Shown here in pieces: positions 34,476 to 44,632 of a stretch of DNA of 64,000 bases. The stretch is taken from contig NC_060114.1 in assembly GCF_021155765.1 (NCBI RefSeq), positions 6,262,001 to 6,326,000 of the forward strand. The letters run 5' to 3'. The stretch is from Diprion similis (lineage: Eukaryota; Arthropoda; Insecta; Hymenoptera; Diprionidae). Numbering within the stretch: position 1 is the first letter of the stretch; the number at the start of each line of letters is the position of its first letter. Both the position numbers and the translations under genes were made by a program. The notes beneath the pieces were generated by a model that saw nothing but the letters and a program-made list of their open reading frames with translations, searched no databases and was not told where the DNA came from.

Positions 34476-37400
34476 ATGGACGGATCGGTCATGAAATTGG
34501 GAACAATCCTGGTGATTTTGGCGGGCGTCTGTATAACGGAGGGTTCGAAGATCCTTGCAATATTTCCGTTCCAAGGTCGAAGCCACAACGTAATGTTCGA
34601 GCCAATCCTGATTGGCTTGGCACGTGCGGGTCACTCGATTGACGTTGTAAGTCACTTTCCCCCGAAGGAGCCCGTGGAAGGACTAAACCACATCAGCCTG
34701 AAAGGAACCCTACACTTCTACGTGAACAACATGACTGCGTCATTCGCCAGAACGATGACGGGAGTTAAGGCGGTAGACTTCATTTCCTACCAGGAACCAA
34801 ACGACCTCTGCAACCTGATGCGGCTTCCTCAGCTGCAGAACGTCATCAACACTGATAAAAAGTACGACCTCATGCTCACCGAGGTCTTTGGGACCAATTG
34901 CTACTTGGCAGTGGCTCAGAAGCTGAAGCTTCCGGTGGTCGGCATCTTGACCAGCGTCATGTATCCATGGGCTTATGGTCCGGTCAACGAGAGCCCGCTT
35001 GCCAGCTTCATACCTTGCCAATTGGCGCCCTTTACTAACGACATGACGTTCATGGAACGCCTGGAGAATCTGGTCGTCACTCTTCACTCCAATTTCTTGT
35101 TCTATTACTATGACAAAACGGTATCCGAACCAATCGCTAGGAAGTACATCAACGACTTTACGTCCCTGAATGATATCTATTTCAACATCAGTCTTCTGCT
35201 GGTCAATAGCCATCGAAGCATCCACGGTGTTCGTTCAACGAATCCTGCCATCGTTGATGTCGCTGGTCTTCACATCGACGAAACGCAGGAACTCACAAAG
35301 GTGCGAAAATATTGGTATCCATATCATCATCGATACTTGGAATGAAGTCAGTGAAGTTTGAAAATTTTTTTGTAACGTCAGTGTTCCTCAAATATTTTAT
35401 TCAGTTCATCAGGATATCAAAGAATGCATCTCGTCATTTAAATGTCTTCGAATTATTTTTCAACAAGACTAAATTCTTCACGATTTAATATCATAGGAAT
35501 GTAACTCCGAACACTTGGTAAAAACTAAAAAGAATCTGAAGCAAGTACTGAAACACGTTTTTCAAGTGACACTCATGATTTCATCTTGTCTCCTAGAATT
35601 TCGGGAGCAGACTGTAGTGTGAAAAAAAAAAAAAAAAAATAGCCAAAAATATTTCACCAAACATCATTGTCAATTGCATTCTATTTTTAAAGATGTCAAT
35701 ATTCGAAAGTATGACTTAACAAGTATTTCTTCCGATCCTAGGAACTGGAGGAATTTTTAAACTCCTCGAGAAACGGAGTGGTGTATTTCAGCATGGGGTC
35801 AATGGTGAAGTCAGAGAGTTTTTCTAAGGAGAAAATATTGGCGGTCTACGACAGTTTTGCCGAACTCTCGAATTACAAGGTCCTTTGGAAAGGAAAGGTG
35901 GAAGAAATGCCGAAGGGATTACCACCGAACGTCAAAATGGTTCCGTGGCTTCCACAGTACGCTACACTCCGTGAGTTACTATACACTTCTCTATGACAGA
36001 TACTAAACGGTTCAACTGCTTCCATTCCGCCAACTTCACCGATGTCTGTAAGGTCCCTCGTCTAGCTTCAAACACAAAGCCGTGAGAGCACAATGAGTTT
36101 CCGCTCCTTGTCTCTCCAGACACAAAATGAGCCTCCCCACTTGTTCTGCCACCAGCGTAGCAACATTGTAATTTCCATAACAATGTTCGCCGCAAACATG
36201 AAGTTAATGTGACGTCAATGTAACGAGATACTGACAGCAAATCACTACTTCGCACCTTAACAATGGTCTTGAAGTTGTTGATACTTTGCGGAAATATGAA
36301 CACATTTCGCTTTATTGTGGCTGTGATGATGAGCTTGCAATTCCAGTGACCATGTTCATCACCTTGATACATCATGAAGCTAAGGTCAGTGAAGTTGATT
36401 GTAACCAAATATTGAAAGAAATCATTGTTTTTTAGCTTGATTATTACTTTGATTGTTTTGATAGTTTTCCAAAATTTGAATACCTTTCGCTTCATTGTGG
36501 TTCTGATAACAAGTTTGCAATTCTCCCTGATACATCACGGAGTCAAAATTGATGGCATTATTGTAACAAGATGCTATTGGATTTCGTAAATTTGACCTCA
36601 GATTCGCGATCAGCCACGAAACAAACCTTCGATTACCAATTTTCATAAAAATCCAAACTTTTTTAGTTTCTTTTCAGCATTTTGAATACACCAAATTAAA
36701 AATTTTCAAATCTGACCTTAGATTCGTGATTAGCAACCCAAAAAACCTCACGGTACTAATTTTCATTCAAGACCATTCATCCATCCTCAAGATATCATCA
36801 TTTTTGTTTAATTATTTGGAATTTTGTTTTTTTAAATAATTCAAAAAGTACTAAATCGATTAAAGCCAATATCTAATTAGTTCTAAGTTCGGAAAAGCCA
36901 CGTCGATTGAGACTAAAATCATTGAAATGCGGAAACTCGTTGTCGAGATATAATTGGATAAAAAAAAATAATCACAGACATACTACGACCTCCCGATGCT
37001 GTTGCGCACACAAAGAAAAGACCTCAGAAGGCCACACCGGCAGTGACCCAACGCACGACCCGACATAACAGACGGACTCAGCCTACACAAGAGCACTGAG
37101 TTACAGCAACTCAATCAATCAGATAAGTGAACGTAGTAAATCAGGCGATAGTTATTATCATTATTTTTAATTAATTAACTTCAACGTTCACTCTATTTCC
37201 TTTACATTTCTTGGACCGATTTACCATAGTTTGTCTTCTTATTTGACAAAATTGAAAGATTACTCGAATAGGATCAGTAAGTTTTCAGCAACAGTGAAAC
37301 GAATAAAGGTACGGCACTGAGCAATCCGTGTCCAAAAACCGAATTTGAGCATCCCAAGTCTGATGGACTGCAGATAGGAAACCTCTTACGATAAAAAAAA

Positions 37401-38363
37401 GTGATTAGGCACGTGGTGGTGGTGGTGGTCGATTACCCAGCTCTGTGGAGGAACGCGGCAAGCTTAGCTGTGGATAGTTGATCGGGTTTTTTTGGCGAGG
37501 CTTTACCTGAACCACTTCTTCGCAATTAACAGAGGGGTTCCTTTCAATTCATTTAAATCATTTAATTTTGTTTTGCACTCGTAACAAAGGACTCATAGTA
37601 TCACGGCTTCACGAGCAAAAGCTCTTAAAAAAGCTGTGAACGTTACAATAATACATACATGAATACTAGAGTGAACCTTGAAAACGTCATGTACGAATTT
37701 TGACCATCTCGTCCCCCAAATCAGCTCGAAACAGTTCATAAATATTTCCCTGATTTTTTCAGATTTTCATTTTAACTCTCAAGTCATGACTTCAGACGAT
37801 TGATTTCAACATGTAACCCTATTCAAAGGGACAGTAAATCTACCAGACGGATTCGAAATTCAATATGGCGTACATTATGGCACACAAATATCTCAAAAGT
37901 GACTTGGTATTGCCATATCGGATCCACCATTTTTAAATTCGAAATTTTAAGTCTAGATTCGTAATCAGCGATCCAAGAGACTCCCTCTATTTCAAATTTC
38001 ATCGAAATCCGTTTAGTAGATTTACCGTTCCCTTGAAATTGGTTGAATGGGAAAATCAACCCTGTAGCAGCACGGGTTAGAATTGAGATAAAAATCTCAA
38101 AAGATTAAGGATTTATTTAAGGGGGGGGGGGGGGGGGGGGGGCAAAACGAGGTACTTAAGAAAATACTTAGTTTTCGAGGTCTCAAATACGCTGAATCTT
38201 TTTTTTATTTTTTTTTTAATTGTAATCAGAGAAAATAGAAATGATTTTCAGAGATCAGGAAAAAAAAATTTTTGATTTGAAATTTATAGAAGTTATTTTT
38301 GACTATTTAAAAATCATTTTGAAAAACGAAATTTTTTTTATAAAATTCGAAGGGTATCCCATT

Positions 38364-38394
<31 letters not shown>

Positions 38395-39346
38395 GCCCCG
38401 TTTTGCCCACCCCTCTCCTACATAATCAAGATATTACATAAAAATGTGTACGATTAATTTTTTAAATCAGATATACAACATAATTATATCGAAATGTAGC
38501 CTATTGTTATCGCGAATGTAATTGATTGTAAAACAAGTAGGGTAAAAGAAAAAAAATTACATTAAATGATTCAATAACTATTCAACCTGAATGTGACAAT
38601 GAATGAATGCGTATCTGGTGTTACAAAATCACCGTGGGGGGGGGGGGGGGGGGGGGGGGGCTACCTTTCCGGTAATTTGGCTCCCTACCCCCTTTCAAAA
38701 TCGGTCAACTTAAAAATTGTGGTTTGCGGGATCGCAGAGCACATAAATAGCACTAATTCATGATTTTTCATTTTCCCAACCAACCTCCTCAATCCTTATA
38801 CGTGTGCCAGTAAAAATCAAATTTCAATTTCTAGGTCATCCGAATGTGAAGGCTTTCGTGACTCATGGAGGTCTGATGGGCACCCTGGAGGCGGTTCACG
38901 CGGGAGTCCCGATGATTGGGATCCCATTTTTCGCCGATCAGATGTCCAATATAGCGGGATACGCAAATCGCGGTTTTGCCGTCAACTTGAACTACGAGAC
39001 TCTAAGCAAGGAAAGCTTCTCTGAAGCATTACGCGAGGTTCTAACGAATCCTGACTACCAATCAAACGTCGCACGTGTTTCGAGACTGTTCAAGGATCGT
39101 CCGCTTCCTCCATTGGCAGAAGCAATTTACTGGATCGAATACGTCATCCGAAACGGTGGCGAACCGCTCAAGTCTTCGGGTCGTCATCTCTACTGGTTCC
39201 AGTACTACTTGATAGACGTCGGTTTGTTTTTATTAGCCGTAGCAACGCTCGTTCTCCTTGTTTTAGTCTTTTTCGTTAAAAAATTAATCACCCTCTTCTC
39301 AAGCACGCGAAATAAAAACGTTCAAATTAAAAAGAAGACTTCGTAG
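34476..39346 (+). CDS. UGT-G, UDP-glycosyltransferase (521 or 516 aa, 3 coding exons, very long intron 2)
   Basis: Exons are 34476-35300, 35742-35970 and 38835-39346; introns are 441 and 2864 bp. The first ATG after the leader-intron acceptor is 34476 (context AACATGG); ATG 34491 aligns with the paralogues and would give 516 aa and an 810-nt exon. Signal peptide MKLGTILVILAGVCITEG, then SKILAIFPFQGRSHN with the catalytic His, and Glu (GAG 34881-34883) in LTEVFGTNC. Exon 2 has VYFSMGSMVKSESF and WLPQYATL; exon 3 the signature FVTHGGLMGTLEA to PFFADQ, a membrane helix and the tail KKKTS for ER retention. The intron-2 donor is GTGAGT. Closest to UGT-F. It is the last UGT of the array in this window. 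Intron 2 has been inflated by repeats and homopolymer G/C runs. Exons are intact and alignable throughout. Confidence 0.93.
36255..36571. repeat. Diverged direct repeat within intron 2 of UGT-G
   Basis: Two copies of a 130-150 bp unit. TTTCGCTTTATTGTGG, AGCTTGCAATTC and TTGATACATCATG (36306-36376) recur as TTTCGCTTCATTGTGG, AGTTTGCAATTC and CTGATACATCACG (about 36486-36540). They are noncoding and diverged, probably fragments of an old dispersed repeat. Confidence 0.6.
38121..38408. mobile_element. Inverted-repeat element bounded by poly-G and poly-C runs
   Basis: The left end is 22 G followed by CAAAACGAGG (38121-38152); the right end has 29 C (38366-38394) followed by GCCCCGTTTTGCCCACCCC. 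The reverse complement of the right end, GGGGTGGGCAAAACGGGGC, matches the left end, so the two form terminal inverted repeats with expanded G tracts. The interior is AT-rich and noncoding. Length of the G/C runs may be unreliable in the assembly. Confidence 0.5.
38636..38660. repeat. 25-base poly-G run
   Basis: Uninterrupted G tract about 175 bp upstream of the UGT-G exon 3 acceptor, the third long G/C tract in this intron. On the transcript it would form stacked G structures close to the branch-point region. Confidence 0.9.
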
Positions 39347-40222
39347 TGGACCGAAGATGATAAAATTACACTGATAACCAAATACTATCAAGCAACAAGT
39401 GTTCGTTAGTTACAGAAAGAACCTCAGCGTGATCTTAAAATCAGGATTATGCACCGAATTTTCCCAAAATCGAGTTTCGAAATTTTTTTATTTTTTATTT
39501 TCTATGATTCGTTATCAAATTTTCTCTCCTGTACCAAGTTTTGTGCCGATTGATTCAATGAAAAACCGCAAACTTAACCTAAAGTAGTCGCCATATTCGG
39601 TTCGCCATCTTGAACTTTGCAATTCTGACGTCAGGATCGTAATCAGCAATCTCGAAAACCCTCGGATCACCTATGATTTTGAAAATCTGTTCGATTGCGA
39701 AATGTGATCCTCAAAGGGTCAATCTTGATCAAATCGAGACTCAGGAATGCCCGAAGCTTCTTGTAGACAAGTTATCGCCTCAATTGAGAATCGAATTGGG
39801 ATCGTTTTTAACTTTTTCAAAGTAATCTAGTGATATGTTTTCATTCAAATCGATAAAAGCATTTTGTGCAATGTGACCACCTAAGTCGAATCTAAGTCAG
39901 ATGATTAGAAACAAAATCTATTTCCAATTTCAATTCCTTTTCGTGTGTTTCACAAGAATTTCGAAATGTGCCCCATGAAATTTATAGCGGTGTGATAGTT
40001 TTAATAACAATATTTATATTTCTAAGTATACGCTTTATACAATATTTAACATGATTAAGAATCTTCCGTTTGACACGTGAAGTGATTCTTATTGTGTGAA
40101 TAGATATTCACATACGAATAAGCAAATGTTGATGATTTATTGTCCAATAAAATGGGTTTCATCCGTTTTTGTTTGCTAAAACAAAAAAACCGCAGGAAAA
40201 AAATTGTAAGCACAGGATAGTT
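39347..40222. other. 3' flank of UGT-G, no gene seen
   Basis: AT-rich sequence downstream of the last UGT. It contains one diverged copy of a dispersed motif, ATCGTAATCAGCAATC (near 39630), that also occurs in UGT-G intron 2. No coding sequence is supported. Confidence 0.5.
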
Positions 40223-40836
40223 GGAATTGATTTTGAGAAATCAATTCATGCAATCCACATCGAACTCATGGTAATAAAAAATGGGACAATTTTGTTTCAA
40301 GTTTGAAGTTCGTGGTTTCGTAAAAGCTTCTCGATACGTCAAATCGGAATTGATTTTGAAAAATCAATTCATGCAATTCACATCGAACTCATGGTAATGA
40401 AAAATGGGACAATTTTGTTTCAAGTTTGAAGTGCGTGGTTTCGTAAAAGCTTCTCGATACGCCAAATCTGAATTGATTTTGAAAAATCAGTTCATGCAAT
40501 CCACATCGAACTCACTGTAATAAATAATGGGACAACTTGTTTAAAGTTCGAAGTTCGCGGTTTTGTAAAAGCTTCTCGATACGTCAAATCGGAATTGATT
40601 TTGAAAAATCAATTCATGCAATTCACATCGAACTCATGGTAATGAAAAATGGGACAATTTTGTTTCAAGTTTGAAGTGCGTGGTTTCGTAAAAGCTTCTC
40701 GATACGCCAAATCTGAATTGATTTTGAAAAATCAGTTCATGCAATCCATATCGAACTCATGGTAATAAAAAATGGGACAATTTTGTTTCAAGTTTGAAGT
40801 TTGTGGTTTCGTAAATATGTTTCGATAGGTCGAAAA
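40223..40836. repeat. Tandem repeat, 5 copies of a ~123-bp unit with dimeric higher-order pattern
   Basis: Units begin at about 40223, 40346, 40469, 40591 and 40714. Each opens with AATTGATTTTGAAAAATCAATT or a close variant, itself a near-perfect palindrome, and contains CATCGAACTCATGGTAAT, AATGGGACAATTTTGTTT and CGTAAAAGCTTCTCGATACG. Units 2 and 4 are almost identical to each other (CGTCAAATCGGAATTG start), while units 3 and 5 share another variant (CGCCAAATCTGAATTG start), so the array was last expanded as a dimer of about 245 bp. The last unit decays after CGTAAATATG. No coding capacity. Confidence 0.92.
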
Positions 40837-41995
40837 ATACTGATTCACGTAAGGTTAATTCGATTGATTCAATTCCCAGCTCTGGTAAACTTTTCTTTTA
40901 TTATCATCACTATTAGTAGCGGCAACAGTTAACTCGGTTGTTTTCTCGGGAGAGTGGATGAGCGTTGTATTGTTTCAACCCTACTTAACCGGGATGCGGG
41001 AAAACTAAGTCTGTCGTATCTCTTACCACGGCCCTGGAACCGTTATCCGAGTTACGACGATTCGTTCCCGCATTATGTACGATGATGGATATCTCAGAAT
41101 GCAATCATCCCGTGAATTTCGGGACTCGGTAAAGATAAGAGGAAGATAAAAGAGGAAAGGATAAGAGAATAGGACAGAAATGGAATTTCAAGAGAAAGTA
41201 TGACTTGACGTGAAAAATCCACTTGTCGAGAGGAACAATGAAAAATTTTTCTCAGGCCAAATTAGAGTCTGAGAATTTTTCGAAAAAGCTAACAGTCCAA
41301 AACGAATCAGAGAGACAAAATCTTTTAGTTTCTGCAAAAACAGAGAAAGAATGAAGAAATAATAAAAAAATTTTCGAAGTATTTTTCATCTCACGAGTCT
41401 TAGAATTTTTTTGAAAAGTGCAGTTGTGTCTGAAACGACACGGAGATCGCTTTCAGGCAACACCGTATTCAGAAAAGGAATATTAAAGGAACAGGACATT
41501 TTTCAAATTTTTTTTCAACATGACTACCCTCGCAATTTTCAATAATTCACATTAATTCCGGACGACAGCGTGAACATAGAAAAGAAAAATTATTTTCAAG
41601 CAAAGTGAGTCGATTTTTGCTGAATGTTTCAATTTTGAGTTCACTTGATTTGATAATTCTTTATCTCCGATCAAACAAACTGGAACAGTTTTTGAATATT
41701 CTCGTTTTTCGGAATACCGAATAAACCTAAATCCGAAGAATCTCGCCCGTCCGAATTTCCACAGGAAACAAAAATGGCCACTTTTGCAACTCATAGTCGT
41801 TTTTCTGTCTGTGTAATCCACTTTTTGGGTAAAAAGATAGGCGTTATCATATATAAACCCGATTTAACCGGCATGCGGGTAACCTAAGCCAGGGTATCTC
41901 GAAGTTCATTCCAACAACCGCTTACTTTCCGCACTTGATGATGATCTCACCATGTGTATTTGGAATGGAATTTCAGCCTAAAATTTTCAAAGATG

Positions 41996-42016
41996 AGAGA
42001 GAGAGAGAGAGAGAGG
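41996..42016. repeat. GA microsatellite
   Basis: About ten GA units followed by GGG. Confidence 0.85.
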
Positions 42017-42392
42017 GAGTGAAAAAATTATCATGGCAGAGAAAAAAAACCTTCGTAAATTTTTTTTATCGCGCATTCGTATGTGTTTTAAAACCGTAGT
42101 TTCCGTTCCAACGGAAAGATAAACCGAGTAATACTTTCCCACCCAAGCCGCTGCTGCTGCTCATGTAGGATAAAATTTCATCGAACCAAAAGTTTTCTAG
42201 CTTCCTCGAAAGTCGAAGGCCTTCTTTTTAAACTCTGTTATCATTCAGTTTTGATCTCTAATTGAGATTTTTTTTCGCGGTAATAGAGGTTTTAGTGTAA
42301 TAGACGTAGAAGACGAATGAAAAGGTTTGATTCGTTATCGCAAATAACATTATTCAAGATATTTCAATCAGTTTTATTTTTATTTTTCTTAC

Positions 42393-42436
42393 CTTTGATT
42401 TCAACGATCCGGCCAATTCGTCAGTTATTGAATTTC
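42393..42436 (-). CDS. Candidate 44-bp microexon of an unidentified minus-strand gene
   Basis: On the minus strand a strong acceptor, TTATTTATTTGTTTCAG, is followed by 44 bases and then a consensus donor, AAAG|GTAAGAA. Only one reading phase is open, giving NSITDELAGSLKSK after two bases of a split codon. The splice signals are the best seen outside the UGT genes. Its phase does not join directly to the candidate exon at 57143-57271, so another exon would be needed between them if both belong to one gene. Chance is possible for such a short exon. Confidence 0.35.
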
Positions 42437-44019
42437 CTGAAACAAATAAATAAAACAACAATAATTACTAGGAGATTCATTCTGGGCATCTAAATTTTAC
42501 TTTTTTGACATACTGACTTGATTCGCACTTCGTGTCCTTGTATACAGTTGCAATTTACAAAAAATCGACTTCTTTTTTATTTTATTTTCGTAATTTACAT
42601 GTATTTGAGTACACACACAGAATATTTCTTATCAATTCGGTGAATATTGCCAACTCGATGTAAGTCGGAAAAAAAAATTTTCTACCACATGTAAAGTGCT
42701 TCTAAAATTTTAAACGCGTTATTCTAAAAACTGTGTTTTTAAAGTCGGTGAGCAAGATTTCTCGAAAACAGCTCAAACGATCAGTCTCAAATGTTAACGC
42801 AAGCTTTTTAAATACATTTTTTAAGAATTAATCGAAGGTTTTTTTCTCATCGATAAATATTCTCCATTTTATAAGCAATTTAAGACCTAAATTTTTGTCA
42901 AAAAATTGATTTTTTTTTTTTTGAGAAGCCGCCATTTCGTAAAAAATGATTACTTTGCTTATTCCTTTGATCAATTACAAGTTAATACATTATACTGACG
43001 AAATATATTTGGTTTTTCATTTTATATTATTCAGTCCAGAGAAATCGTGCTTTTTTTTAGAGCTGCTCCCGAAGATCAGCTGAAGCAGCTTTCAAAAGAA
43101 TTATTTTAACAATTAAAAAATGTTAAAATACTGTCAAAAGCTACAACAATATGTGTACAAATTTTCACTTCAACAAATTAAACGGTCTAGTCAAGAAATT
43201 TTTTTGAAAAATCCATTTTTTTGGGCCTCCTAACTGTATATAACCCCTCAAAAAATAGACCAATCAAACATCTCATCAATCTCTATAACATCGGCTCGAC
43301 GGTTCCGCTTTAGTTTCGGACGCCACTGGCAGTTGGCGCTGCTGCAGGTTTCTGAAATAGATCGCATTTCCAAGTTGTGAAGTGAAACTTGTTTAAAAAC
43401 TCCACACAACCCTCAATTCTTATCGCATCAAACTTATTCAGACATCGCATCGTGTAATATTGCATTAAAATTAATACAAAATTGCTATCCAGAAGAGAAA
43501 AATTATCTTTTTCTAACTCGCGTAAAATATCGATTCGAACATTTTCATAATTTTTTTTCTACACACCCGCTAAATTTCCTCGTAGTGTGGAATATGATAC
43601 GTGTTTCGTACCCTCGGCTGTATTCGGGGGTGAGAGAATCCCTCGGCTTAAGGCGTGTAGCGAGCGGGGATTTAATTTCGTTCGCAATAAATACAGTGTA
43701 TATATATATGAAATGGAATGATTAGGGTTACCCCTTTGGGCGATAGCTGAGTGGCCGTCGGACTTATTATACCCTCGATAAGCTTTTCTGTATATCTACT
43801 ACTTATTCGCTTTCTCGCCGATTACTTTTTCCGCTGCGTTATCATCATCGATTTTACACGCAGCGAAGAGGCGCGCTCTGCTCGAAACTTGGCGATTGCC
43901 TCGTTTCCATATTTCCCGTCATGATAATACGCGAGATGACAGGAAGAAAGAAAATTCGAAGACATTTCTCTCCCAAAGTTTTCAGATTAAATTACAGCGG
44001 CTTCGAGGTTTATTTTTAA

Positions 44020-44089
44020 GGGGGCACATCCGAAAGTAGGCGAATTTTGAGAATTTTTATATAAAAAACTGTTTATTCGATTACATCTG

Positions 44090-44123
<34 letters not shown>

Positions 44124-44628
44124 CAAAGTTTATTCATTAAAGTATATTCAGTAATTTTTATAACAAAATTTATCCACTCGTGGCTTTGTTACAGTAGCCG
44201 GCGTAAAACATGTTTCATTTTGGACAATCGCTAGTCGGTTGATCTAAAATAAAAAATTCCAACGGTATCTTGAAATATAATATATTGAGTCGTTCGCTGC
44301 GTAGGGTTTTTTTTTTTTTGTAATTGACGAAACAATGAATGTTTCGACTTGAACGTTCGTTTTCGCGCCTAAATTTAACACCTTTTTTGGAGCATAAAGA
44401 AATAAATAACTGAATTAAAAAAATAGCCGCGGATGAATAATAGACGCGGACTCTGAAAACCTAATTTCGAGATAATCGAGTTTAAAGTTCGGTGAATGAA
44501 CCGCAACTTCTGCCATTTCTCGGATTTCATCATGCAATTTACACACAATATTTTTCACATTTCAAACTTGCAGAAACTTGAATAAAAAGAGAATCAATTT
44601 TTTTAATATTCTACTCGGATATGCTCCC
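44020..44628. mobile_element. TTAA-flanked MITE (piggyBac-like target site), full-length copy
   Basis: 609 bp between TTAA at 44016-44019 and TTAA at 44629-44632. Terminal inverted repeats are GGGGGCACATCCGAAAGTAG on the left and GGGAGCATATCCGAGTAG on the reverse complement of the right end. The interior contains a 32-base T run and the motifs GTTTATTCATTAAAGTATAT and TCTTGAAATATAATATATTG. A second copy without the right end is at 54230-54614. No transposase is encoded, so it must be mobilised in trans. Confidence 0.7.
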
Positions 44629-44632
44629 TTAA

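Larger units (their letters stand above)
40837..44015. other. Noncoding stretch with one candidate minus-strand microexon
   Basis: Three kilobases without a supported gene except the candidate 44-bp exon at 42393-42436. It includes two diverged copies of a sequence with AACCGGGATGCGGGAAAAC (40987) and AACCGGCATGCGGGTAACC (41866), a GA microsatellite (41996-42016) and AT-rich stretches with old transposon-like motifs. Confidence 0.5.

Noticed and set aside
43738-43770. GCGATAGCTGAGTGGCCG resembles the A box of a Ser/Leu-type tRNA
   Set aside because: No B box, acceptor stem pairing or cloverleaf could be assembled downstream.
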